Shown here: piece by piece, positions 1-9,251 of the stretch | Layout: each line of letters begins with the position of its first letter | Position numbering within the stretch: position 1 is the stretch's first letter | Program-made: the position numbers and the translations under genes | Notes under the pieces: generated by a model | The model's input: only the letters and a program-made list of their open reading frames with translations | Databases searched by the model: none | Told to the model about the DNA's origin: nothing | IMG/VR virus record: IMGVR_UViG_3300020446_001464 | Location: 1 to 25,818 of that record | Length of the DNA stretch: 25,818 nucleotides | Strand: one strand, 5' to 3' | Source of the DNA: a virus

Positions 1-185
1 CGTTTAGTTCGTGACTTTGATGCATCAAAACCTCCAGTGTCCGCAAATGGACCTTTAGATTTTTTTGACTGCATTATCATACCAGCAGCACCTATACCAC
101 TCATTAAGGCAGGAACAACTTTACTTCCTCCTACCTTTAATGCAGCAGCTGCAACACCCTCTTGAAATTGCTTATATGTTTTCAT
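1..185 (-). CDS. N-terminal part of small phage protein, cut by window edge
   Basis: The ATG (183-185) overlaps the TAA stop of the upstream DUF4815 gene as TAATG, so the two are probably translationally coupled; no Shine-Dalgarno sequence is visible. The frame stays open for 61 codons to the window edge, and the C-terminus is missing. The translation begins MKTYKQFQEG, then has an Ala/Gly/Val-rich stretch (about residues 11-37, including VAAAALKVGG and MSGIGAAGMIM), then a basic polar run (QSKKSKG). From memory, starts like MK(T/S)(Y/F)xQF are common among small virion-region proteins of T4-like marine phages, but I cannot name the family. The apolar stretch could be an amphipathic or membrane-associating helix. 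Position in the late gp8 unit suggests a structural or assembly role; this is inference. Confidence 0.72.
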   Translation of the reverse strand, partial: MKTYKQFQEGVAAAALKVGGSKVVPALMSGIGAAGMIMQSKKSKGPFADTGGFDASKSRTK

Positions 186-3100
186 TATGCTAATGCAATT
201 GCTCTAAAGTCTCTTAATCTAACAGGCACAGATTCATTTGTTGATGTCATCACTATTTTAATTATAAATCCATTAAATTGTTCAACATCATCAATTGTAA
301 ATTGATATTCTGAAAATTCATTAAATCTATTTGGTGTTACAAACGAATCAGCTTGACCATTATTTAATGAAGTATCAATAATATCATCACCAAATCCATC
401 TCCATCAACATCATTCAAGTTTTTAAAACCAGGAAACGCTCTATATGTTGTATTGACTTCAGATGAATCAGCAGTAAATAAACGGTAGAACACTCTAAAA
501 TCTGCTTCAGGTTCAACACTCGCTGCGACTACAACTTTTAATGATGTTGCAGGTGACTCTAAATCAACTCTATCCATAACAAATACAGATGCATGAGGAT
601 CATCAAATATTTGATTTGTTCTTGAGTCTGTTGCATAATTATCAAATCCTATCGGATTATTGATTTTATTTCTACCAAACAAGAATGTTGCATTTTTAGT
701 ATCAATAACTGGTGATAAATTTGGATCAGAACTTGACATGCTCATATTTAATAATAATGATTTTGAGTTAGGGAAGGTACCTAACTTATCCTGATTCACA
801 GTTGATGCTATTAATCTTGGAGTTGAGAAAAATGTTGTTTCATTTAAAGTTGTAGGATCAAATCCTTGATCTACAAATGAAATTTCGTTTCCACCTGCAC
901 TTGTACCAGAAATTGTTCTGACACTTGTATTTAAATCAGTTGTTGTTCCTGGTGTGATAAAATTAATTTGAGGTGAGAATGAACTATACTGATGATTCTG
1001 AGATATTTTAGCACTATTGCCTCCAAATGCCTTTTCATTTGTAAAACATAAAAGAGCATTTCCTGTTCTTGTATTAGATGGGTCTAATGCTGACCGATCT
1101 ATTTCTAGATAATAATTATCAATATTTGTTAGATTTACAAGAGTTGTGTTAGTTGGAACTGTGAACACTGTATTAATACCAGCGAGTGAGACACCACTTG
1201 CTTCATAAGTCTGAATAGAAGCACCTTCAGGATGAGGTAAAGCTGTTGTATTTAAAACACCTCTTGTAAGTGAAAGTTGACCTGTGCCAACAACATAAGA
1301 AACAATTTCTTCTTCAATTAATGCCTCTCCCCTATCAGTTGAAATTCCAGAGAATGAAGTAAATGGTGCAGTATTTGCTAATGACACAACAGTGCTTTCA
1401 GCAGTTAACTCTGATGTTGTTGGTACTATCAAAGTATCTGGTTTTATATTTTGTATATCAATTTTATTTTGAAAACCATGATGGGCATGATTATATTGAG
1501 TAACTTCCATAACGTTACCCTCAAAAATAGGATCTATAACAGTTGAATTACCATCAACTGCCACATTACTTAAAACACTTCTTGTAGTATTAGAAGCACC
1601 ATATGTGACAAGATTTTCATTATTTGTAAATTTTTCACCCTGAACATCAGTTAGATATAATGTATCAAAACTAGAAGATATTGCAGTAACTGTAAACTTT
1701 AATCCACTACCTCTAGTTACTTTAGCATCACTATTATTAACAGTTAATACATCACCTACTTGATAACCATTTCCTGATGCATTAATTGCAACAGCAGTAA
1801 CTTTTTCATTAGAAACTGTAACATTCACAGTGCAACCTGTACCACTACCAGTTAAAGCAGTTGTAGTTATTGCAGAGTTAGAGGTAAATACATATCCCTC
1901 TCCTTGAGATACAACCTCCTCTGAGGTTATGGAAGAACCTTGTCCTTCAATTATTCCTGTAACACTTTGATCTTCTGGATCAGTGGCAGCACCTGTGCTT
2001 ACCTTTCTACCTAATGGTAATTCAGTATTTGTTCTACTTCCAGATCCATCAATAGAAACTTTGAGTTTTCTAGGTAGTGAACGTATTGGATTCGTTGGTA
2101 GAACCTGACAGTTAAAATTACCTGGTTCAATAGGACTATTATATAATGTAACTGTACCACTTGGAACAAATGCTGCTTTACGTAATTTAAAGGTTAAATC
2201 TTGATTCTGGCTAGCAGTCCATATTGTACCATTTTGAGATTTGTATAAACTACCTCCAAGATACTGTTTAGAGACAACAACATTTTGTACATCAGGTAGA
2301 TTTGTGGTTCTAACAGATTTTTCACCCATAGTTGCAACCCACATCTCATACTTATCAGAGGATGGACATAAGAATACTAAAGTATACATTTCTCCACCTA
2401 CAAGATAAATTGGAGATGAGAATCTTATTGTCGTTGGCACTGAAGCATCATCAGATACGTTAATTTCATTAGGATTTAGTGTTATTGCTGCATAATCTTG
2501 CACAAGTAAACTAGTTGGAACACCAAGTTCTACTGTTCTTAATTGAACTTGTAATTTAGCAATTGGATCTTTTGATTTAAAATAAACATCAAATGAGGTT
2601 AAGAAAGCTCCTGAACCATCTACGGTAAATGATTGTGCTAGTGGGTCATCATCAGGTGCTTCAAATGTTGTTCTTACACCTAATTCTGAAGTCTCTTCAG
2701 TACTAAAGGCATTTGGTCTGTCTGGTGGTCTTGGTGGATTACGAAGTGAAACAGAAACATTATTTTGTGTTATAACTGTACCTGTACCTAAGTATGATGC
2801 AGAACCAGAACTTTGTAATGGGGCATCACCAGTGAATGGTACAATAACATTTTCTGCAGATGAAGTTATTCTGAATGTTAAAGTACCAGTTCTAAAGACA
2901 ACTGGTGGTCTAGGTGTTCTATTAGGATCTCTAAAGAAGAATGATCCAAGTATATCACCCCAGTTATCAGAAAATAAATCAATATTTGTTACAGTTGCAA
3001 CTGCTCCACTTGAAGCACCAGTTAATTTAGCACCTTTAACAACATAACCAAAATATTTTTCTACATTTGCTAATCCGATACAATCGGTATTAAATAATTT

Positions 3101-6100
3101 TGATGTTGCAGAATAAGTCGATGAGGGTGCTGGTCTATTTCTATCATATGGGTCAACATCATATGTTTCAATTGCTCTGTTAGGAGATCCTAAACCTGCC
3201 CCTACTTCAGGTCTTGATGAATCGCCAAATTTATGGTTAGGAGCTTGTGACCTAAACAATCCTATTTCATTACCATTAACCTCAACTTTTACATCCTCAA
3301 AAACAGAAAATACACCAGATGACATTTCTATTTCAATTACTTTAGGAACTATGTCAGGCACTCCACTGTCTAGGAAGTGATAATGTCTTGTAAATGGTTT
3401 TAAGTTACCCGCTGTAAAGAAAACATTACGAGATCTCATAAATGGATCTACATCAGAATCAACTTTCGTACTTTCAATATATGAAAATTCTCTAGATGGA
3501 CCTTCTAATACATTAGTAAACTCTCTTTCAACTCTATGAGTGGTTATATTTCTGTTTATCTCAACGTTTGTACTTCCTCCCATACTGTGCCCTATGGAAA
3601 AATCAGCAAGAGATTCAGTTCTTCTACCAACAACTTCACTTCCTACGACATTTGATCGTTCTGCCCATCTTGCTCCTGTTGATTCTTGTCTGGTATTTTC
3701 AACATATATCGTACGAGACCAGTTATCTGAAGGAGGATCTAATTGAATATTTCCTGAGAATACCAAGACGTTAAATGGGTTAACATTAACTGCAGTTGTT
3801 GCATGAGGGTTTTCTATCCAATCAACTTCTTCATAACTTAAAGTTATTAAATCTCCAGTCTTTTGACAATTAGCATCTAATAACTGTAGATTTGAGTTGA
3901 CATCTGCAGTTTTAATATCAATTCCAGAAGCTACACCCAACTCTGGATTCATAGACCAAAAATCAACTGCACTTATCAATTCACGATTTACAACATCCAC
4001 ATCACATCTGGAACCAGAATCAGGATTGAAATCTATAAAATTTCTATCTTTAAAATCATTTACAACAAAACCAGTTTTAAATCTATCTAATCCATCTTTA
4101 TCTCTTACTTGGAATGATTTTGTATCTAATTCTAAAGCACTTAATGATGTTATTGTTTCTAAATTAACAATTCTTCTCTCAAGTGCTGCAATATCACGCA
4201 TCGTAAATCTACGATTATCTCGTAATCTTATCTGTGGTTCTCTAACAGTATCATAAAGATATGGTGGATAAGAAATCTGTGCGATCTCCATAGAATCACT
4301 GACAGTTGATGGGGGAACTGGGAATTCAGATGATTCACCTTTGTATATTTGAACCTCTTCATTTTTGTTTATCACCAACTTATCGATTCTTCCAAGATAA
4401 TGACTAAATCCAATTAATGAACTTTCATTAGGTGTGATAACAAAAGGATTAGTAGATTCAAATAACCTATTATTAAAAGCAAATGGAGAACCTGTGTTAA
4501 CAGATGGATTATACTCTTTAACTCTTGGTCTTAAATCAAGAATATCGGAAGCTCTTCTTCCATCAACTCTAGGAATATCTCTAGTATATCTTTCTTGATT
4601 ATATGAATTGACTGTAAATACATCACCTGTATTTCCACTTGCTACTTGATATTGGTCAGCAATTATTAATAATTTTTTAGATGGTATTGCAGATTTATTT
4701 TTTCTTACAATTTTTGAAAAATCACTATATTGCTTTTTATGTCCCTTATCTAATACATAATTTTCAGTTCTGTTGGTATAATTACCTGCTGTGCTGTCTT
4801 GTAATATAGTTTCAATAGATGATTCTTTGAATTTAATAACTTCACCTATTGTAAATATACTATCATTTAAATAAACAAAATCGATGGTATTTGTAGTCGC
4901 ACTCACTATTTGTCCAATAGCACGACTATCTTGACCTACAATTTTTTCACCAATAATACTATCGGTATCTAAATTTAATCCACTAACAAATGTTAGTTTA
5001 TCTAAAACAGGTGTAGATGTATCTTTTGACTCATAGATAGCAACTATGTTGACAACATCAGGAACTAATAAACAAATTTCTTCATCTTCAACTCTTAATC
5101 CATAAACATTACTAGGTGTAAGCAAACTTGTTAGTGTAGATACACCGACTGTTCTTGTTACTTCAAATTTCTTACTTCTAATAAAATCTTTCGTCTTACT
5201 TGTAATACCTTGTTTTTTCAGTGTGACGTTGACTGTAGCATTACCTGATGCTTTTGATAATCCATCAAATGATATATTAGCACCACCATTTGTAATTGTT
5301 ACTTGATCTGATGTTAATGGTTCAGTAGTACCATCAGTGTAATGAATTGAGTATCTCTCAGCATCAAATGGTTCAAAAAATACACTAGTAATTCCAGACG
5401 CAATATTTAAACCAACTTGAGAAGAAAATGATATTGAATTACCAGATATTGATTGATTTTTAATTTGCCTACTGATAACTAAATTAGAATTACCACTATC
5501 AACAACAGAAACACTAGATTTTGGTAAATCTGCATATATACCAGATTGCTCTAAATTTAAAATCCTTGGAACCGCTATTCTAAATGGAGATACTGTTGAT
5601 ATACCTGCAGATAATACAGATCCCTCATTTACACCTGCAATATCAGATGTTGAATCAAGTGTTAAAGTTTTACCTGAAGGTAAACCTAAATCAGTAACTC
5701 TATTATATACTATCTGACCATTTGTATTTGCATCACCTCTTTGATATGCTATTATAGAACCAGTTTGAATACCAACTAATCCAGCAAAAGAGCGATTATT
5801 TACAGTTGCAGTATTAGCTGTAACATTTAATTGATCTGTTAGGGAGAATCCACGAAGCACTCGTTCATATAAGACAGCATCTGCACTAAAATTAGAGGGC
5901 ATATCAGAATCTAATGCATCAGAATCTTGGAATACAGATTTAATATCATCAACAGTATATGCAACAATACCCTTAATAGAAACATTTGAATTTACATTTC
6001 TCTCATCTATTACAAGTGCTTCTCCTGGTATAAAAATTCCTGTCGTTTCTGCTACTGCAAATTCATTTGCACCAGTTGTATTCGGATCTAATGCTAGATA

Positions 6101-7615
6101 TCCTACTGCTCCACTCGCAACACCTCTAACTCTTGATCCTTTTACTACATTACTAAATCCTGCTGTAACCTGCAATATTGTATATGTTTGAATATCATAT
6201 AAAAATAAATCAAATTGTGTTGCTTGACCAGTGTAAGGTGCATTACTTGCAGAATATGAATAAACTCTCGCTTGACCAATATTTGCTCCAACTTGTGTAT
6301 TATTTGTACCTGATGCTCCTGTTTTCCTTCTATTTTGTAATTGAATAACATTTGTTGCAACTCCACCTAAACTTATTAATGGAGTACCTTGAACGTTATT
6401 AACTCTTAGCAAGCTACCCATTCTAAATGGTATGGATGCTGATTCAACTCTCTTTTGATCTCTTGGTTTTTCAACATCTAAAACTGTTGTTCCAGATAAA
6501 TCAACATCAAATCCTCTCACATACGCTTTACCAGGAGAAAGTTTCACACAAGCTAAATCTTCACTTGGTGTATTTCCCTGATCAGTTATTCTATTTTCAG
6601 TGAAAAGACCTGCAGAATCTATTTCATCGTTTAATGAATTTTGAACAGTGACTCTAAAAGGTTCAACAGCATAGTCACCAGATTCATCAAATGTTCTTTT
6701 CGCAAAATATTGTTTAATTTCACTGTAACTTGCTGAATTTTGTAATTTTTTTAATTCTCCACCATCAACTCTCATTAACTCTACGAAGTTTGTATCTTCA
6801 TAGTCATTTAATGATTTTTTTGCAAGTTTAACAGATATTTTGAAACGATCAGCACCTGGTGCTGCAAAGTTAGTAAATCCTTTTGCATTATCATATAATG
6901 ATTCATCATCATTTGCATTTATTATCTCTTCTGATATATCAAATCCTACCCTGTAAGATGGAGCATTATTGTAAGGTTCTAATATTATTAAAGAAGTTGG
7001 AACATCTACAAAACTTCCACGCATAAAATATACACCCTCATTCACACCAAATGCACATCCAGTAGCAGTTGCATTTGAAGATACTAAAGTTAGTACAGTT
7101 TCTCCAAGTGTTAGTGTAGTATTTCCATATGTTAATGGTTCCTCTAATATTAAAATTTCGCCATCTGGGAATGCAGCACTTTCACCATCATTACCTGATT
7201 GTTGATATTTAATGAATATTGTAATATCATCAACTCCCTCTGCAGGAGGTAAAATAAAATTCTTTATTGTAGCAACAGTTCCAGATAATTGACCTCTTAC
7301 TCTTGTACCTTTACCATTATTATTTGCAATAAGATTACTTAAATAAATCGAAACATCAATTCCCAGATGCGTTGGATTTATTTTTGCAGAAAAATACGAC
7401 CTATCTAATTCGATGTTACCAGGTATGACCATCGAACCTTCTTTGAAGATATGTTTACCAAAAGACTCAACTTGATTCTGTAAAAGAGACTGTAAACCAG
7501 TTAACTCTCTCGCTTGAACAGGAAATCCTGGTTTAAACAATATTTTATAGAATTGATCCGCCTTATCGAAATCATCATAATAAGGTGATATATTTAAGTT
7601 AGTCTTTTGTGGCAT
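185..7615 (-). CDS. DUF4815-type giant virion structural protein, likely baseplate/tail fibre
   Basis: 2476 aa. The N-terminus (residues about 13-68: YYDDFDKADQFYKILFKPG, then PVQARELTGLQ and GSMVIPGN) matches the DUF4815 family of large T4-like phage structural proteins as I know it. Several regions follow. There are F/I-x-GE modules near 520-550 and 880-930. A probable helical/coiled segment lies near 1130-1200 (MRDIAALERRIVNLE, later GLDRFKTGFVVNDF). A jelly-roll-like segment lies near 1655-1765, starting DPLAQSFTVDGSGAF. A G-x-GY module lies near 1900-1960. An 'E-x-V-x-Y ... TRG' module lies near 2090-2137. A DxDGDGxGDD loop near 2400 could bind calcium. The conserved-looking C-terminus is PVRLRDFRAIALA. 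The start lies 2 bases after the gp8 stop, with no evident ribosome site, so coupling is likely. The role as an outer baseplate or fibre protein is inferred from family and position; no receptor-binding residues can be named. Confidence 0.88.
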   Translation of the reverse strand: MPQKTNLNISPYYDDFDKADQFYKILFKPGFPVQARELTGLQSLLQNQVESFGKHIFKEGSMVIPGNIELDRSYFSAKINPTHLGIDVSIYLSNLIANNNGKGTRVRGQLSGTVATIKNFILPPAEGVDDITIFIKYQQSGNDGESAAFPDGEILILEEPLTYGNTTLTLGETVLTLVSSNATATGCAFGVNEGVYFMRGSFVDVPTSLIILEPYNNAPSYRVGFDISEEIINANDDESLYDNAKGFTNFAAPGADRFKISVKLAKKSLNDYEDTNFVELMRVDGGELKKLQNSASYSEIKQYFAKRTFDESGDYAVEPFRVTVQNSLNDEIDSAGLFTENRITDQGNTPSEDLACVKLSPGKAYVRGFDVDLSGTTVLDVEKPRDQKRVESASIPFRMGSLLRVNNVQGTPLISLGGVATNVIQLQNRRKTGASGTNNTQVGANIGQARVYSYSASNAPYTGQATQFDLFLYDIQTYTILQVTAGFSNVVKGSRVRGVASGAVGYLALDPNTTGANEFAVAETTGIFIPGEALVIDERNVNSNVSIKGIVAYTVDDIKSVFQDSDALDSDMPSNFSADAVLYERVLRGFSLTDQLNVTANTATVNNRSFAGLVGIQTGSIIAYQRGDANTNGQIVYNRVTDLGLPSGKTLTLDSTSDIAGVNEGSVLSAGISTVSPFRIAVPRILNLEQSGIYADLPKSSVSVVDSGNSNLVISRQIKNQSISGNSISFSSQVGLNIASGITSVFFEPFDAERYSIHYTDGTTEPLTSDQVTITNGGANISFDGLSKASGNATVNVTLKKQGITSKTKDFIRSKKFEVTRTVGVSTLTSLLTPSNVYGLRVEDEEICLLVPDVVNIVAIYESKDTSTPVLDKLTFVSGLNLDTDSIIGEKIVGQDSRAIGQIVSATTNTIDFVYLNDSIFTIGEVIKFKESSIETILQDSTAGNYTNRTENYVLDKGHKKQYSDFSKIVRKNKSAIPSKKLLIIADQYQVASGNTGDVFTVNSYNQERYTRDIPRVDGRRASDILDLRPRVKEYNPSVNTGSPFAFNNRLFESTNPFVITPNESSLIGFSHYLGRIDKLVINKNEEVQIYKGESSEFPVPPSTVSDSMEIAQISYPPYLYDTVREPQIRLRDNRRFTMRDIAALERRIVNLETITSLSALELDTKSFQVRDKDGLDRFKTGFVVNDFKDRNFIDFNPDSGSRCDVDVVNRELISAVDFWSMNPELGVASGIDIKTADVNSNLQLLDANCQKTGDLITLSYEEVDWIENPHATTAVNVNPFNVLVFSGNIQLDPPSDNWSRTIYVENTRQESTGARWAERSNVVGSEVVGRRTESLADFSIGHSMGGSTNVEINRNITTHRVEREFTNVLEGPSREFSYIESTKVDSDVDPFMRSRNVFFTAGNLKPFTRHYHFLDSGVPDIVPKVIEIEMSSGVFSVFEDVKVEVNGNEIGLFRSQAPNHKFGDSSRPEVGAGLGSPNRAIETYDVDPYDRNRPAPSSTYSATSKLFNTDCIGLANVEKYFGYVVKGAKLTGASSGAVATVTNIDLFSDNWGDILGSFFFRDPNRTPRPPVVFRTGTLTFRITSSAENVIVPFTGDAPLQSSGSASYLGTGTVITQNNVSVSLRNPPRPPDRPNAFSTEETSELGVRTTFEAPDDDPLAQSFTVDGSGAFLTSFDVYFKSKDPIAKLQVQLRTVELGVPTSLLVQDYAAITLNPNEINVSDDASVPTTIRFSSPIYLVGGEMYTLVFLCPSSDKYEMWVATMGEKSVRTTNLPDVQNVVVSKQYLGGSLYKSQNGTIWTASQNQDLTFKLRKAAFVPSGTVTLYNSPIEPGNFNCQVLPTNPIRSLPRKLKVSIDGSGSRTNTELPLGRKVSTGAATDPEDQSVTGIIEGQGSSITSEEVVSQGEGYVFTSNSAITTTALTGSGTGCTVNVTVSNEKVTAVAINASGNGYQVGDVLTVNNSDAKVTRGSGLKFTVTAISSSFDTLYLTDVQGEKFTNNENLVTYGASNTTRSVLSNVAVDGNSTVIDPIFEGNVMEVTQYNHAHHGFQNKIDIQNIKPDTLIVPTTSELTAESTVVSLANTAPFTSFSGISTDRGEALIEEEIVSYVVGTGQLSLTRGVLNTTALPHPEGASIQTYEASGVSLAGINTVFTVPTNTTLVNLTNIDNYYLEIDRSALDPSNTRTGNALLCFTNEKAFGGNSAKISQNHQYSSFSPQINFITPGTTTDLNTSVRTISGTSAGGNEISFVDQGFDPTTLNETTFFSTPRLIASTVNQDKLGTFPNSKSLLLNMSMSSSDPNLSPVIDTKNATFLFGRNKINNPIGFDNYATDSRTNQIFDDPHASVFVMDRVDLESPATSLKVVVAASVEPEADFRVFYRLFTADSSEVNTTYRAFPGFKNLNDVDGDGFGDDIIDTSLNNGQADSFVTPNRFNEFSEYQFTIDDVEQFNGFIIKIVMTSTNESVPVRLRDFRAIALA

Positions 7616-7617
7616 TT

Positions 7618-9210
7618 TTAAAATTCGAGTATGATTTTAATGTCTTCCTTTTGACGAGAGTTTCTAACGATCAAAGGTCTATTATCTAAGTAAACTATTT
7701 CACCTGACCCTTTATTTATCTCAGAATTAGATAGTCCTCCAGTAAAGTTCACTCCTAAGTTAATTAATTTGTTTCCTTGAGGGTTAGTTGTAATTCCTGA
7801 AAAATTCAAATCAACTGAACCAGAGAATGATGATGATTTACCTTTTATATTGTTTGATCCGACTTGTGCTTCAAATTCAAAAATTCTAGCAGCTGTTGAT
7901 ATTCCAATATAATCAGTATGATCATAGGTGGTAGTATTGAAAAATAATGATCTATCTCTAAAATATTTCAAAACTTTTGTTTCAGGATCAAACGATGCAA
8001 CATATGCAGTTGCAACTTTCCCGATGTTTGGAGCAACTGTTAATACCTGTTGAATTTCTTCACCAATTTCAGGAGTATCAACTGTTCCATCATTAAATTT
8101 AATAGCTTGTAATGATGAGAATGTATTGTCAATATAAGTTGCTGCGGTTCCCACTTTTGTTGGATTTTTTACAATTCCAACCTGTGCAAATTTTGTATCT
8201 ATAGGAAAGTCTTTTGTTGAATCATCAAATCGAGCATATACTATTACTCTATCAGTCCCCAATTCAGTATACAAATCATGACCATGACCTTTTGATGGAG
8301 GTATGATAGGTATTAATTTTGCAAAATCTGTTGAAGTTCTAACACCAGTATTTAAATTTCCCAAATCAACTATTCCATAACTATATCCACTTCCACCAGA
8401 GGTAACTGTGACTTTAGTTATTTTATTATTTTCTACATCTACTCTTGCTTTTGCACCTGTACCATCACCTACGATGTCAACTTCTTGATTTTTGCCATCA
8501 CTATAACCATCACCAGCCTTATCAATATAAACATGTTTTATTTGATTTAAATTAACATCTGAATCCCCATTTTCACGGACTGTTCTTATCTGAGTATCTT
8601 GACTACTATTCCAATTATTAGGAACTGTTATGAATTCTGTCGAGTCAAATTTAATAATATCACTAGGTGAAACAGTGAAAAGATACTTCCAAACATATCC
8701 ATCACCGCTGTTACCTGCCTTTGAAGGTTCCAAATCCGTGAATGTTGGTTCATCTTGGGACACATTCCCAAGCGGTGTATCTCCTGTTGATCCATTATCA
8801 ATACAAATGTAAACTTTAAAGTCGGAATTAAGAACGTAGTAGTTTGCATCATATAAACGATTTGCTCGTGTTAGTGGACTTGGATTATCAATACTATAAT
8901 CATCTCTATAGATTTCATACCTATTTCCTGCTACCCAATCAACTCTTCTTATTATTCTTCTTATGTTGGCTGATGATACTTTTTTACCAAACATACTAGT
9001 GTCACCAGTATGGGCACGATAAGAAAAACTATCTGTTGGAGCTGGTGTAACTGAATTCCAATTCGATGATCTTCCATAACCAACAAAATTTATTTGACCA
9101 GGATTCGGAAGTCCTAAAAATACATAGTATGAATTATTTGTATTTTCTACTGACTCAACAAAATTATTAGCATTTAATATTCTAAATTGATCAGTAATAA
9201 TTGCTGACAT
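7618..9210 (-). CDS. 8: Baseplate wedge subunit, T4 gp8-like
   Basis: 530 aa. The N-terminus (MSAIITDQFRILNANNF, then NSYYVFLGLP and APTDSF) and the segment SGDGYVWKYLFTVSPSDI (about residues 168-185) match the gp8 baseplate wedge proteins of marine T4-like phages as I know them. In T4, gp8 (334 aa) is a dimer in the wedge, bound to gp7 and gp10; this protein is about 200 residues longer. Part of the excess is a tandem G-x-GY module at about 222-283 (KAGDGYSDG ... SGGSGYSYG) that also occurs in both giant neighbours, which points to module insertion. The gene follows the giant gene after 41 bases that hold a late promoter core, so it probably heads its own late unit with the DUF4815 gene. The ATG has only a weak purine-rich stretch upstream. 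Confidence 0.85.
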   Translation of the reverse strand: MSAIITDQFRILNANNFVESVENTNNSYYVFLGLPNPGQINFVGYGRSSNWNSVTPAPTDSFSYRAHTGDTSMFGKKVSSANIRRIIRRVDWVAGNRYEIYRDDYSIDNPSPLTRANRLYDANYYVLNSDFKVYICIDNGSTGDTPLGNVSQDEPTFTDLEPSKAGNSGDGYVWKYLFTVSPSDIIKFDSTEFITVPNNWNSSQDTQIRTVRENGDSDVNLNQIKHVYIDKAGDGYSDGKNQEVDIVGDGTGAKARVDVENNKITKVTVTSGGSGYSYGIVDLGNLNTGVRTSTDFAKLIPIIPPSKGHGHDLYTELGTDRVIVYARFDDSTKDFPIDTKFAQVGIVKNPTKVGTAATYIDNTFSSLQAIKFNDGTVDTPEIGEEIQQVLTVAPNIGKVATAYVASFDPETKVLKYFRDRSLFFNTTTYDHTDYIGISTAARIFEFEAQVGSNNIKGKSSSFSGSVDLNFSGITTNPQGNKLINLGVNFTGGLSNSEINKGSGEIVYLDNRPLIVRNSRQKEDIKIILEF

Positions 9211-9231
9211 TTTATCTAAACTTTTTCTTTT

Positions 9232-9239
9232 TATTTATA
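9232..9239 (-). promoter_or_regulatory. T4-type late promoter core upstream of gp8 gene
   Basis: The minus strand reads ACTATAAATAAAAAG, an exact TATAAATA, the -10 element recognised by T4 gp55-type late sigma factors. It sits 21 bases before the gp8 ATG, in the largest gap between genes in the window (41 bases). The giant gene ends just upstream and no terminator hairpin is visible, so read-through from the gp25 unit may also supply gp8 mRNA. An exact 8-mer in AT-rich DNA can arise by chance, but its location in a real gap next to a late gene supports function. Confidence 0.75.
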
Positions 9240-9251
9240 GTGGTAATTTAA

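Noticed and set aside
3540-4256. Plus-strand frames of 68-119 codons inside the DUF4815 gene
   Set aside because: Antisense shadows; two of them overlap each other in different frames, and none has recognisable domains or context.
6145-6366. Minus-strand 73-codon frame inside the DUF4815 gene, and a similar 74-codon one at 8628-8852 inside gp8
   Set aside because: Out-of-frame overlaps with strongly supported proteins; translations are low in complexity and resemble nothing.
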